From the NCBI GenBank assembly GCA_963704335.1, contig OY969889.1, positions 2,914,001 through 2,978,000 on the forward strand: a stretch of DNA of 64,000 bases, in the 5' to 3' direction. Each line of letters begins with the position of its first letter. Within the stretch, counting starts at the first letter, position 1. Positions 8,660-17,238 of the stretch are shown piece after piece. The notes beneath the pieces are model-generated. The model worked only from the letters and a program-made list of their open reading frames with translations. It was not told the DNA's origin and made no database searches. The translations under genes and the position numbers were made by a program. The stretch comes from PALSA-612 sp963704335 (GTDB lineage Bacteria > Actinomycetota > Thermoleophilia > Gaiellales > Gaiellaceae).

Positions 8660-9561
8660 TACGCCATCACCTCCACTCTGCTCTCTGCCTTGGTGATCCC
8701 ACCTTCGCGCTCGAGAACCTCCTCGAGTGCCCGGATCGAGACCTCGATCTGGTCGAGCGACGGCTTACGCGTGGTCAGCCGCTGCAGCCAGAGGCCGGGC
8801 GCGAGCAGTGCCATCACGAGGGTGTTCCCCTGGTGCTTGCCGGCAAACCGGATCAACTCATAGGCGAGCCCGGCGATCACGGGCAGCATGAGAATGCGGC
8901 TCGCGATCAGCCAGTACCACGCCGGCTGGCCGAAGAACGCAAAGACGAAGATCGCGATCACCATCACCCACAGCAGGAACGCCGTGCCGCAGCGCGGGTG
9001 GATGAGGCTGAAGCGGTCGACGCGCTCAGGCGTCAGCTCCTCGCCCGCCTCGTAGGCATTGATCGCCTTGTGCTCTGCCGCGTGGTACTGGAAGAGCCGC
9101 CGGAGGTCGGGCAAGAGCGAGATGAGCACGAGGTACGCGATGAAGATGCTGACGCGGATCAGGCCCTCGACGACGACGAAGAGCTGCGTCGTCTCGATGT
9201 CGAGGAGGCTCGTGATCAACGCCGGCCCGACCTTGAACAGCGCGAGCGCAAAGCCGATCGCGATCGCGAACGCGAAGATGATCTGGCCGCGGGACAGCTC
9301 GATGTCCTCTTCGCCCTCCTCTCCCTGTGCCGCGTAGTTCGCCGAGATGGCGAGTGCGCGGAAGCCGATGGCGAGCGACTCCCCGAGCGCGATCACGCCG
9401 CGGATCACGGGCAGCCGGTAGATCCGGCGCTTCGCCATCGGCGACGTGATGACCTTGCAGACCTGCGCGATCTCGCCGTCGGGCTTGCGTACGGCCACCG
9501 CCCAATTCGACGGCGTGCGCATCATCACGCCCTCGAGGACGGCCTGCCCTCCGACGTTCAT
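8659..9561 (-). CDS. DUF1385 / YqhQ-family membrane protein
   Basis: The 300-residue product starts at the ATG in MNVGGQAVLEGVMMR, a start sequence highly typical of YqhQ proteins. The family marker HAAEHKAINAYEAGEELT occurs in the middle, followed by HPRCGTAFL. Four to five hydrophobic segments indicate an integral membrane protein. YqhQ is often described as a predicted metal-dependent enzyme, but no activity is established. The open frame extends upstream, but that would run into rpmE in another frame and has no family similarity. Location next to rpmE and prfA is common in actinobacteria. Confidence 0.9.
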   Translation of the reverse strand: MNVGGQAVLEGVMMRTPSNWAVAVRKPDGEIAQVCKVITSPMAKRRIYRLPVIRGVIALGESLAIGFRALAISANYAAQGEEGEEDIELSRGQIIFAFAIAIGFALALFKVGPALITSLLDIETTQLFVVVEGLIRVSIFIAYLVLISLLPDLRRLFQYHAAEHKAINAYEAGEELTPERVDRFSLIHPRCGTAFLLWVMVIAIFVFAFFGQPAWYWLIASRILMLPVIAGLAYELIRFAGKHQGNTLVMALLAPGLWLQRLTTRKPSLDQIEVSIRALEEVLEREGGITKAESRVEVMA

Positions 9562-9572
9562 GCTCAACGGAG

Positions 9573-9779
9573 TTAGCGCTGCGCGCGCTCGAGCCGGCGC
9601 TGGAAGCGCTCGACTCGTCCGCCCGTGTCCATGAGCTTCTGCTTGCCCGTGTAGAAGGGATGGCACGCGGAGCAGATCTCGACGTGGAGATCGGGCTTCG
9701 TCGATCGCGTCGTGAACTCGTTGCCGCAGGAGCAACGAACGGTGGCGATGACGTACTCGGGGTGAATGTCAGTCTTCAT
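9573..9779 (-). CDS. rpmE: 50S ribosomal protein L31
   Basis: The 68-residue product begins MKTDIHPEY and contains four zinc-ligand-type positions in RCSCGN and CSACHPFYTGKQK, so this is the zinc-binding (C+) form of L31. It is followed by the basic tail GGRVERFQRRLERAQR. The ATG at 9779 overlaps the stop of the upstream threonine-dehydratase gene (ATGA). L31 sits on the large ribosomal subunit near the central protuberance. Because the gene lies in the same frame as the first half of the disrupted dehydratase, an uncorrected reading would merge the two. Confidence 0.96.
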   Translation of the reverse strand: MKTDIHPEYVIATVRCSCGNEFTTRSTKPDLHVEICSACHPFYTGKQKLMDTGGRVERFQRRLERAQR

Positions 9780-10724
9780 CAGGCCTCGGCGAGGATAGCA
9801 GCAGCGACCTTCGGGTCCGCATTGCCTCCCGACACGACGGCGACCACCGTCGAACCGGGGTCGAGGTCGATCTTGCCGGCGAGCAGAGCAGCCGTCGCAG
9901 CGGCACCGGACGGCTCGCAGGCGAGCTTGGCGCGGCCGTAGAGAAAACGCATCCCTTCGGCGATCTCCTCCTCGGTGACGAGCACGATCTCGTCGACGCG
10001 ATCGCGGACGACGCCGAGTGTGTGCTCGCCCGTGAACGGCGCGTTGAGGCCGTCGGCAACCGACGAGGGCACGATTCGCACCGGCTCTCCTGCCGCCAGC
10101 GCCGCCGTCAGCGTGGCCGCCGACTCCGGCTCCACGCCGATCACGCGACAGCCGACCGCCGACGCGACGCCGGAGATGAGCCCGCCGCCGCCGATGGGCG
10201 CCACGATCGTGTCGACGCCCGGCAGGTCCTCCTCGACCTCCAGCCCGAGCGAACCGTGGCCCGCCTGCAGCACCGGGTCGTCGAACGGATGCACGAACGT
10301 CCGGCCCGTCTCCGCGGCGAACGCGAGCAGGCGCTCGTGGGCTTCCGCGGGGCCGTCCGGCCTCGAGATCGACCTCGGCGCCGTACGCCCTGGCGGCCTC
10401 CACCTTGCGCGGGTTCGCGTTCCGCCACATGAAGACGCGGCAGGCCGTGCCGTCGAGCGCCGCCGCGTAGGCCGCGCCCTGGGCGGCGTTACCAGCCGAC
10501 CAGGTGACGATGCCGCGTTCCTTCTCCTCGGCCGAGAGCGACGCGAGCTTGGCAAGCATGCCGCGCGGCTTGAACGAGCCCGTGCGCTGAAAGAGCTCCG
10601 CCTTGAGGTGCGCATCGGCGCCGATGCTCTCGGACAGCGAGCGCGACGAGAAGAGCGGCGTGCGGTGGAGACGTCCGGCGATCGCTTCCCGTGCGGCGAG
10701 AACGTCCTCGCGGGAGACGGTCAC
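9779..10724 (-). pseudogene. Threonine/serine dehydratase (PLP-dependent, IlvA/TdcB-like), frameshifted
   Basis: The N-terminal half reads from GTG 10724: VSREDVLAAREAIAGRLHRTP, then the PLP-lysine motif RTGSFKPRG and SAGNAAQGAAYAA. Near 10360-10370, just after YGAEVDLE, the frame is lost. The C-terminal half continues in another frame from PDGPAEAHERLLAFA through the glycine-rich IGGGGLISGVASA to VVAVVSGGNADP and the TGA at 9779-9781. The two halves together give about 315 residues, the length of a catabolic, ACT-less threonine dehydratase (threonine to 2-oxobutyrate plus ammonia). Removing one base at the junction would restore the whole gene. Whether this is a real mutation or a sequence error cannot be decided here. 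It lies 4 bp after the ETF-QO stop. Confidence 0.85.
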
Positions 10725-10728
10725 GCGC

Positions 10729-12423
10729 TCATGTGAGCGTGTACTCCGGGCCCGCGCCGCCCTCGGCCGGTAGCAGCCGCCCGCCCTTCGCGGTGATGGC
10801 ACCGCACTGGACGCAGTTCGATGGAGTAACCGTCACCTCGACCTTGCCGGCGTCCTCGCGCCCGAGCTCGTACACGTGCGCGGGGCACATGTTCACCCAC
10901 AGCTCGCCGACCTCGCGCGGCACTCGTCTCGCGACGCGGATGTGACTCGGGGCATCGTCCCGGGTCTTGTTGCCGCTGAGAAACACCGACGAGAGCTTGT
11001 CGAACGTCAGCTTGCCGTCCGGATCGGGATAGCTCGCGCTGCGATCGGTGCGAATGAGCTCCTGCTCGGCGTCGGGCTCCGTGGGCAGCGCCTTTCGCGG
11101 GGTGTGCCCCATCGACATCGTCATGGCGCCGGCACGCATCGACCCACGCCAGAAGCCCTTGGCGAACGCCTGCCGCATGTTGCGAACCTGTTTCAGGTCT
11201 TTCCAGAGGAAGCTCTGCCGGACGGCGTCGTCGTAGCTGGCCAGCGCGCCCGAGCGGCCAATAGCCTCGCCCGGACGAAGTGCGCCGGCGATCGTGTCGG
11301 CGGCCAGCATGCCCGACTCGACGGCGTAATGGATGCCTTTGAGCGCGGGCACGTTCACGAAGCCGGCTCCGTCGCCGCAGAAGACCACGCCGGGACCGTG
11401 CAGCTTGGACGGCAACGAGTAGAAGCCGCCTTCGGGAATCGTCTTCGCCCCCCAGGCGATCCGCTCGCCGCCGGCGAGGATCTTTCGGACGAGCTCGTGT
11501 GTCTTCAACTGCTGCAGCAGGTCGTGGACGGACAGCGATACGTCGCGGTAGTCGAGGCCGACGACCATGCCCAGCGAGACGAGGTCGTCGCCCATCGGGT
11601 AGATGAACGAACCCCCGAACTCGCGGTAGCGCTTCCCGCCGCGGAGCGGCCACCCCATCGTGTGGATGACCTTGCGAAGCGGCTTCGGCACGCGCCAGAC
11701 CTCCTTCACGCCGAGCGCCCAGACCTGTGGATTGCGGCCGTGCAGGCCGAAGCGCTCGAGCGCCGCGCCCGTGAGGTAGCCCTGCGTGCCCTCCGCCAGC
11801 ACCGTCACCTGCGCGGCGATGTCGGAGCCCGGCTCGAAGCGCGCGAGTGGCTCGCCGTCGCGGCCACGCCCGCGGTCGCCGGTGCGAACGCCGACCACTC
11901 TGCCGTGCGAGACGAGCAGCTTGTCGGCCGACGTCTCGGGCAGCACCGTCACGCCCAGGGCCTCGGCCTCCTCCGCCAGCCAGCGGCCGACCTGGGAGAG
12001 CGACGCCACGTAGTTGCCGTGATTGCGCATCGTCGGCGGCGCCGGGATGCGCCACGCGCTTCCACGTGTGAGGAAGTAGACGGACTCCTTCTCCACCCGG
12101 CCGAAGAACGGCATGTCGTCGGTCGTGCGGCGGCCCGCGAACAGGCTGCGCAGCGAGATCGGGTTGACGACGGCTCCTGAGAGCAGGTGCGCGCCGGGCT
12201 TCGAGCCCTTGTCGAGCACGGCAATGGGCACTTCGCCGAGCCGCTCGGCAAGCGCCGGCGACTCCTCTGCGAGCTGACCGAGCCTGATCGCGCAGGCCAG
12301 TCCGGCGGGGCCGGCCCCCACGATCAGCGCCCCGACCTCGATCCGCTCGCCGGCCGGATCCGTCGGCTCCGCGATCGCGTCGTCGCGCGTGAGCGGCGGC
12401 GGATAGTCGGCAGGCCTGGCCAT
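10729..12423 (-). CDS. Electron transfer flavoprotein-ubiquinone oxidoreductase
   Basis: ETF-QO is a membrane-associated FAD/FeS enzyme that moves electrons from reduced ETF to quinone. The 564-residue length fits. The FAD dinucleotide motif is LIVGAGPAGLACAIRL near residue 35. Family segments include DKGSKPGAHLLSGAVV, NHGNYVASLSQ and GDGAGFVNVPALKGIHYA. The C-terminal ferredoxin-like part has CPAHVYE followed by NCVQCGAITAKGG. In the mitochondrial enzyme the cluster uses four cysteines (Cx..CxxCxxC); here the last is isoleucine, leaving three aligned cysteines. The gene is followed after 8 bp by etfA and etfB upstream on the same strand, so the three form an electron-transfer operon. Confidence 0.93.
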   Translation of the reverse strand: MARPADYPPPLTRDDAIAEPTDPAGERIEVGALIVGAGPAGLACAIRLGQLAEESPALAERLGEVPIAVLDKGSKPGAHLLSGAVVNPISLRSLFAGRRTTDDMPFFGRVEKESVYFLTRGSAWRIPAPPTMRNHGNYVASLSQVGRWLAEEAEALGVTVLPETSADKLLVSHGRVVGVRTGDRGRGRDGEPLARFEPGSDIAAQVTVLAEGTQGYLTGAALERFGLHGRNPQVWALGVKEVWRVPKPLRKVIHTMGWPLRGGKRYREFGGSFIYPMGDDLVSLGMVVGLDYRDVSLSVHDLLQQLKTHELVRKILAGGERIAWGAKTIPEGGFYSLPSKLHGPGVVFCGDGAGFVNVPALKGIHYAVESGMLAADTIAGALRPGEAIGRSGALASYDDAVRQSFLWKDLKQVRNMRQAFAKGFWRGSMRAGAMTMSMGHTPRKALPTEPDAEQELIRTDRSASYPDPDGKLTFDKLSSVFLSGNKTRDDAPSHIRVARRVPREVGELWVNMCPAHVYELGREDAGKVEVTVTPSNCVQCGAITAKGGRLLPAEGGAGPEYTLT

Positions 12424-12431
12424 CGGCCCGC

Positions 12432-13388
12432 TCAGGCCTTACGGGCCCGGACGAGCTCCGTGAGCTTGGGAACGATCTGATTGAGATCGCCGACGATGCC
12501 GATGTCGGCGAACTCGAAGATCGGCGCGTTCTGGTCCTTGTTGATGGCGACGATCGTCCCGGAGCTCTGCATGCCGACCTTGTGCTGAATGGCGCCCGAG
12601 ATGCCGGCCGCGATGTAGAGCTTCGGCGCCACGGTCTTGCCGGTCTGGCCGACCTGGGTCGCGTACGGGTACCAGCCGGCGTCGACCACGGCGCGTGTCG
12701 CGGCGACGGCCCCGCCCAGCGCCTTCGCCAGCTCCTCGAGTTGCGCGAAGCCCTCGGGCCCCCCCAGCCCGCGGCCGCCGGCGACGATGATGTCCGCGTC
12801 CTCGATGGAGGGGCCGGCCTGCTCTTCCGTGTCGTGCCCGGTGAGAGTCGCCGCGGTCGAGAAGTCCTCGAGCTCGGCGGTCACGTCCACGACCTGGCCT
12901 GCAGCCTCGGCCGGGACCGGATCGAAGCTGCCGGCGCGGAAGAGCGCGACAGCGGGCGCGGAACGCCAGCTCGTGTCGACGTACACGCTGTCGCCGAGCG
13001 CAGGACGGACGCCGACGAGGCTACCTCCGTCGTCGCGCACGTCGACGAGATCCCAGTTCAGGCCGGCGTCGAGCCTGACGGCCAGTGCCGCGGCGATGTC
13101 GGCGGCGAGCACCGACTGGCCGAGGAACACCGCGTCGTACCCGCCCTCCCGGGCGACCTTGGCGAGCACATCGACCCGGGGCTGGGCCAGCGGCGCCGCG
13201 AGCTCGGGCGAGTCGGCGACATGCATCGTCGCCGCGCCGTGCGCGCCGGCCTCCGCCGCTGCGTCCCGGGCACCCTGGCCGACGAGGATGCCCGAAGCCT
13301 CGCCGAGGGACGCCGCCTTGGCGAGCACGCCGAGCGAGCCCTTCTGGATGGCGCCGTCGTGGTGCTCCAGGAAGACGAGCGTCTTCAC
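12432..13388 (-). CDS. etfA: Electron transfer flavoprotein, alpha subunit
   Basis: The 318-residue product starts with a GTG that overlaps the etfB stop (GTGA). The C-terminal FAD-binding domain shows VAGGRGLGG, ATRAVVDAGWYP, VGQTGKTVAPKLYIAAGISGA, and QHKVGM with NKDQNAPIF, all hallmark ETF-alpha segments. With the beta subunit it forms the soluble heterodimer that accepts electrons from acyl-CoA dehydrogenases. A probable donor gene is at 21745-22887 and the acceptor ETF-QO is adjacent. Confidence 0.96.
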   Translation of the reverse strand: MKTLVFLEHHDGAIQKGSLGVLAKAASLGEASGILVGQGARDAAAEAGAHGAATMHVADSPELAAPLAQPRVDVLAKVAREGGYDAVFLGQSVLAADIAAALAVRLDAGLNWDLVDVRDDGGSLVGVRPALGDSVYVDTSWRSAPAVALFRAGSFDPVPAEAAGQVVDVTAELEDFSTAATLTGHDTEEQAGPSIEDADIIVAGGRGLGGPEGFAQLEELAKALGGAVAATRAVVDAGWYPYATQVGQTGKTVAPKLYIAAGISGAIQHKVGMQSSGTIVAINKDQNAPIFEFADIGIVGDLNQIVPKLTELVRARKA

Positions 13389-14161
13389 AGCAGCTTCCTC
13401 TCCGCGAGCAGGTCGACCACCTTCTGCGCGGCAGAGCCGTCGTCCTCGAGCTTCAGCGTGTCGCCGCGCGGCGGCGGGCTGCCGAGACCGCGCACCTCGG
13501 TGCGCGAGCCGTCCTCGCCGACGTCCCCGGAGCCCAGGCCCAGGTCGGCGACCGTGAGGCTCTCCTGCGGCTTGGACTTCGCGCCCATGATCCCCTTCAG
13601 CGACGGGTAGCGAGGCTCGTTGATCGCGTCCGAGACGGCGACGACGGCCGGCAGCGGCGCGGCAACGTGGTCGTAACCGAACTCCGTCTGCCGCTTGGCG
13701 TCGACCGCTCCATCCTTCACCTCGAGCCCCGAGACCTGAGAGACGAGCGGCAGCCGCAGCCGCTCGGCCACGGCGGCGCAGAGCACTGCACCGTCCGAGT
13801 CGGATGACTGCTGGCCGAACAGCACGAGGTCGACGCCTTCCCGCTCGAGCGCCTTCGCGAGCACGGCGCTGGTGGCGACGAGATCGGACCCTGCGGCCGC
13901 TTCGTCGGAGACGAGCACTGCGCGGTCTGCTCCCATGGCGAGCCCCTTACGCAGGGCTTCCGTGGCCCGTTCAGGCCCCATGGAGACCAGCACCACCTCA
14001 CCCTCGCCGGACGCCTCACGCAGACGCAGAGCCTCCTCGATCGCGTTCGTGTCGAAGGGGTTGAGGCCGGCCTCTCCGGCGCGGTCGAGACGCATCGTGG
14101 CGGGGTCGATTCGCTTCGTCCCGCCCTCGGGAACCTGCTTCACGCAGACGGCAATCTTCAT
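13385..14161 (-). CDS. etfB: Electron transfer flavoprotein, beta subunit
   Basis: The 258-residue product begins MKIAVCVKQVPEGG, the usual ETF-beta start, with NPFDTNAIEEALRLRE and the AMP-binding region FGQQSSDSDGAVLCA. It pairs with the alpha subunit encoded directly downstream. The ATG at 14161 is about 100 bp from the divergent peptidase gene; no clear promoter boxes were recognised in that gap. Confidence 0.96.
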   Translation of the reverse strand: MKIAVCVKQVPEGGTKRIDPATMRLDRAGEAGLNPFDTNAIEEALRLREASGEGEVVLVSMGPERATEALRKGLAMGADRAVLVSDEAAAGSDLVATSAVLAKALEREGVDLVLFGQQSSDSDGAVLCAAVAERLRLPLVSQVSGLEVKDGAVDAKRQTEFGYDHVAAPLPAVVAVSDAINEPRYPSLKGIMGAKSKPQESLTVADLGLGSGDVGEDGSRTEVRGLGSPPPRGDTLKLEDDGSAAQKVVDLLAERKLL

Positions 14162-14260
14162 CGCGTCAAGACTCTAACGGCGCGTGCATCCTTCTCCGCC
14201 GCCAACAGGCATCGGCAGACGCTGCTAGGGTCTTGCGCTCCGAGCGCGAACTTCGGAGTC

Positions 14261-15160
14261 GTGGACTTCCGCCGAAAGACAGCCCGAGGACTCATCTTCG
14301 CCGCGGTTGCGGCCACCGCAGTCGGCCTCGCCGGCGGGGTCGCGCATGCGCAGTCGGAGGGCGCCGTCCCGCGGCTCATCTTCCCGATCGTGGGATCGGT
14401 GGCGTTCTCGAACGACTGGGGCGCCGCGCGCTGGCAGGGAAGCCATGAGGGCACGGACATAATGGCCCCGCGCCGGACGATCGCCGTTGCGGCCGAGGCC
14501 GGCAAGGTGAAGTACTGGACGTCGTCCTCCTCGGCGGGCTGCATGCTCTATCTCTACGGCAAGAGCGGCACGACGTACCTCTACATCCACCTCAACAACG
14601 ACGTCACGAAGGGCAACGACAACCGCGGCCAGTGCGTGGCGGGGATGGCGTACGCGAAAGGCCTGAAGGACGGGCAATCGGTCGAGGCCGGGCAGGCAAT
14701 CGGCTACGTCGGAAACTCGGGCGACGCCGACGGCACGTACGCGCACCTCCACTTCGAGGTGCATCCGAACGACGGTGGCGCGGTCAACCCGCACCCGTAC
14801 CTGATGAAGGCCGAGCGGCTGATCTTCGCCACGGCGCCGGCCACGACCGTGACGCTGACGGTGACCGGCAACGTCATTCAGGCCGCTACCGGGCAGCTGA
14901 CGATGAAGGTCACCAAGCTCCAGGCGTTCCCGGCCGGAGCGGTGCTCGACAAGATGCGCAGGCCGCTGAAGCTCGGTGTCGCGGACACCGTCCAGGTCGA
15001 CCTCGGTAACAAGGTCGTCGGCGCGAAGTCGGCTCCGAAGCTCCTCGGTCACGAAGTGGTCGTGCTCACCGAGCCGACCGCCGCGACGCTGGCAGCCGCC
15101 GCCGTACGCCCGGGCGCGTACAGCGCCGGCCGCGTCGTGCTAGCCGCTAGCGGCCGCTGA
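14261..15160 (+). CDS. Secreted M23-family (LytM-type) peptidase
   Basis: The 299-residue product starts with GTG 14261. Residues 1-30 form a signal peptide: RRK, a hydrophobic stretch, then an AHA cleavage-type end. The M23 zinc site is complete: HxxxD at H62-D66 (SHEGTDIMAP), H110 in TTYLYIH, and HxH at H162/H164 (AHLHFEVHP). M23 enzymes cut peptidoglycan cross-links or other glycine-rich peptides outside the membrane. Residues about 195-299 form an extra C-terminal domain without recognisable identity. The stop overlaps the converging crotonase gene by 14 bp. Confidence 0.88.
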   Translation: MDFRRKTARGLIFAAVAATAVGLAGGVAHAQSEGAVPRLIFPIVGSVAFSNDWGAARWQGSHEGTDIMAPRRTIAVAAEAGKVKYWTSSSSAGCMLYLYGKSGTTYLYIHLNNDVTKGNDNRGQCVAGMAYAKGLKDGQSVEAGQAIGYVGNSGDADGTYAHLHFEVHPNDGGAVNPHPYLMKAERLIFATAPATTVTLTVTGNVIQAATGQLTMKVTKLQAFPAGAVLDKMRRPLKLGVADTVQVDLGNKVVGAKSAPKLLGHEVVVLTEPTAATLAAAAVRPGAYSAGRVVLAASGR

Positions 15161-15905
15161 AGCGCGGCTCGCGCTTCTCGATGAACGCCGTCATGCCCTC
15201 GCGCTGATCGTCGCTGCCGAAGAGGCCGGCGAACGCCTCCGCCTCGGCGCCGAGGTCGCCGTAGAGCGTTCTGTTCATCGCCTGCTTCGCTGCGGCGAGC
15301 ACGAGGGAGCTCTTCGCAGCCAGCTCTCGGGCGAGCTCGAGCGACTTCTCCATCAGCTCCTCGGCGGGGAAGACGGCGTTCACGAGGCCGATGCGGAATG
15401 CCTCCTCCGCATCCACGAGCCGGCCCGACATGATCAGCTCCTTCGCTCGGCCGATGCCGACGACCCGCGGCAGCCGCTGCGTTCCTCCCCAGCCGGGGAT
15501 GATTCCGATCGATACCTCGGGCTGGCCCAGCTTCGCCGCCGCGGACGCGTAACGGATGTCGCACGCGAGCGCGAGCTCGCAGCCGCCGCCGAGAGCGAAG
15601 CCGTTGACGGCGGCGATCGTGGGCTTGGGCATCGTCTCCAGCAGCGTCGCCGTCTCGTGCCCCAGGTCGCCCCAGGCCTGTGCCTGTTCGATGTCCATCG
15701 CCGACATGGCCTTGATGTCGGCGCCGGCCACGAACGCCCGCTCGCCGGCTCCGGTCAGCACGACGACGCGAACGTCGGCGTCGCCGGCGAGCTCGGCCAG
15801 GCGGTCGCGTAGCTCGCCCAGCGTCGGCGGGTCGAGCGCGTTCAGCGCCTCCTGCCGATCGACGGTGACGACGGCGACGGCGCCGTCACGCTCGACGCCG
15901 ATCAC
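15147..15905 (-). CDS. Enoyl-CoA hydratase (crotonase family)
   Basis: The 252-residue product starts with GTG 15905, overlapping the upstream B12-subunit stop (GTGA). It hydrates trans-2-enoyl-CoA to 3-hydroxyacyl-CoA. Oxyanion-hole segments AFVAGADIKAM and NGFALGGGCELALACDIRYA are present. Both catalytic glutamates of crotonase align: E in GGCELA and E in LGQPEVSIGIIPGWGGTQRL. The C-terminus ends in REPRFSGR, usual for short-chain hydratases. It is paired with the mutase small subunit, and the other beta-oxidation genes lie at 21745-25057. Confidence 0.93.
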   Translation of the reverse strand: MIGVERDGAVAVVTVDRQEALNALDPPTLGELRDRLAELAGDADVRVVVLTGAGERAFVAGADIKAMSAMDIEQAQAWGDLGHETATLLETMPKPTIAAVNGFALGGGCELALACDIRYASAAAKLGQPEVSIGIIPGWGGTQRLPRVVGIGRAKELIMSGRLVDAEEAFRIGLVNAVFPAEELMEKSLELARELAAKSSLVLAAAKQAMNRTLYGDLGAEAEAFAGLFGSDDQREGMTAFIEKREPRFSGR

Positions 15906-16300
15906 GCTACGGGCACCCGCTCGCGTAGGAAGTCGACGATCGCGCCGGTGGTCGCGCCAGGGGTGAACACCTCGGCCACTCCTTGTTCCTTGAGCTGGCG
16001 CGCGTCGTCCGTGGGAATCGTGCCTCCGACGACCACGAGGACGTCCTCCGCCTCGTCTGCGCGTAGCAATTCGAGGATCCGGGGTACAAGCGTCATGTGC
16101 GCACCGGAAAGGACGGAGATGCCGATCGCGTCTGCGTCCTCCTGGATGGCCGTCTCCACGATCTGCTCGGGCGTCTGATGCAGCCCCGTGTAGATGACCT
16201 CCATGCCCGCGTCTCGCAGCGCGCGCGCGATCACCTTGGCGCCGCGGTCGTGCCCGTCGAGACCGGGCTTCGCGATCACTACCCGGATCTTCTTCGCCAT
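15902..16300 (-). CDS. Acyl-CoA mutase small subunit, cobalamin-binding (IcmB/MCM-B-like)
   Basis: The 132-residue stand-alone B12-binding domain starts MAKKIRVVIAKPGLDGHDRG. DGHDRG at D15, H17 and G20 is the DxHxxG cobalt-ligand motif. It continues with GISVLSGAHMTLVP and VVVGGTIP, then GVAEVFTPGATT. It supplies the adenosylcobalamin half of a split acyl-CoA mutase; the catalytic half is at 18167-19771, about 1.9 kb away on the same strand but separated by two plus-strand genes. Its size matches IcmB of streptomycetes (about 136 residues). Upstream in-frame codons to 16375 are open, but the ATG at 16300 is the family start. Confidence 0.93.
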   Translation of the reverse strand: MAKKIRVVIAKPGLDGHDRGAKVIARALRDAGMEVIYTGLHQTPEQIVETAIQEDADAIGISVLSGAHMTLVPRILELLRADEAEDVLVVVGGTIPTDDARQLKEQGVAEVFTPGATTGAIVDFLRERVPVA

Positions 16301-16314
16301 CCGCGCGGCAGTAT

Positions 16315-17052
16315 ATGGCGATGCGTCTGACCGTCGTGGGCTGCAGCCCGGCTTGGTACAACGCCGACGCCGCACAATCCGGGTACCTCTTGGAGGGGCC
16401 CGGGCGTCTCCTCCTGGACTGCGGGCCTGGTGTCCTGCGCCGGCTGCGCGAGCTGAACGGCGGTGGCTGGCCGCACGTGGACTCGATCGTCATCACGCAC
16501 TGGCACCTCGACCACTGGGGAGACCTGGTGCCGTGGGTCTGGGGAAACATGGTCGGGCCCGGGAAGGGCGAAGAGCGCCCCGAGCTCTGGCTACCGCCTC
16601 AGGGTCGGGCACGCATCCGCGACTTCGGCACGAGGCTCGGCTGGGAGGACATGTTCGAGACGACGTTCAACGTGCGCGACTACGAGGAGGACGTGCCGTT
16701 CCGCACGGAGGCGGGGCTCGAGGTGCATGCGATGCGCCTGCCGCACTACACGCTTCGCACGTACGGCCTGCGGGTGTCGAACGGCGATCACACGCTCGCG
16801 TACTCGGGCGACTCCGGCCCGGACGAGCGGCTGACGGAGGTTGCCCGCGACGCCGACCTGTTCGTCTGCGAGGCCACGCTCCTGCGCGGCGAGCTGGACG
16901 GAAGCCCGCGCGGCCACCTGTCGGTCGAAGAAGCCGTGGAAGCCTTCGAGGCCTCGGGAGCGAAGCGTCTCCTGCTCACACACCGCCCCGAGGAGCTGCC
17001 GCGGCCGGACGGCCACGAGTTGGCCTACGACGGTCTCGTCATCGATCTCTAG
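16315..17052 (+). CDS. MBL-fold (RNase Z-like) metallo-hydrolase
   Basis: The 245-residue product carries the metallo-beta-lactamase signature THWHLDHWGDL (HxHxDH) near residue 62, then histidines in RLPHYTLRTYG, the aspartate in YSGDSGPDE, and the late histidines GHLS and LTHRPEE. This is the two-metal site of the RNase Z/YhfI-like branch. The substrate is not predictable; this branch includes tRNA-processing enzymes and many unassigned hydrolases. The start may be ATG 16315 or 16321. The stop codon TAG (17050-17052) lies inside the left end of the palindromic element that follows. Confidence 0.85.
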   Translation: MAMRLTVVGCSPAWYNADAAQSGYLLEGPGRLLLDCGPGVLRRLRELNGGGWPHVDSIVITHWHLDHWGDLVPWVWGNMVGPGKGEERPELWLPPQGRARIRDFGTRLGWEDMFETTFNVRDYEEDVPFRTEAGLEVHAMRLPHYTLRTYGLRVSNGDHTLAYSGDSGPDERLTEVARDADLFVCEATLLRGELDGSPRGHLSVEEAVEAFEASGAKRLLLTHRPEELPRPDGHELAYDGLVIDL

Positions 17053-17218
17053 GAGGGTTTGGCGGAACGGTGCTCGTCGCCGGGGCGCGCTGGAGGTTGT
17101 GATGCAAGGACGCAGGGAGCCCGCGTACTAACCAGTACGTGGGCGACCGAGGACGCCGCAGCGCGGCCCTCCAGCGTGATTCCGGCGGCACAGTCACTGT
17201 TTCGTCAAGCCCTCCTAG
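17049..17218. repeat. Palindromic intergenic element A (about 170 bp, imperfect inverted repeat)
   Basis: The two ends are inverted copies: the left end CTAGGAGGGTTTGGCGGAAC and the complement of the right end CTAGGAGGGCTTGACGAAAC match almost base for base. The similarity continues inward through CGCTGGAGG. The centre has a small hairpin, CCCGCGTAC-TAACCA-GTACGTGGG. The element begins at the stop codon of the metallo-hydrolase and ends about 20 bp before the next gene. No open frame inside it looks real. It could be a mobile hairpin element (REP- or MITE-like) or a structured RNA/attenuator. A second element of similar architecture is at 23744-23909. Confidence 0.7.
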
Positions 17219-17238
17219 TACGCGTTACTGTTGCGGCC

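Noticed and set aside
9573..10802. An apparent 409-residue fusion of threonine dehydratase and ribosomal protein L31
   Set aside because: It arises only because a frameshift in the dehydratase places its first half in the L31 frame; L31 has its own ATG and overlap with the true dehydratase stop.
10876..12180. A 434-codon open frame on the plus strand
   Set aside because: It is antisense to the ETF-QO gene and carries no recognisable domain.
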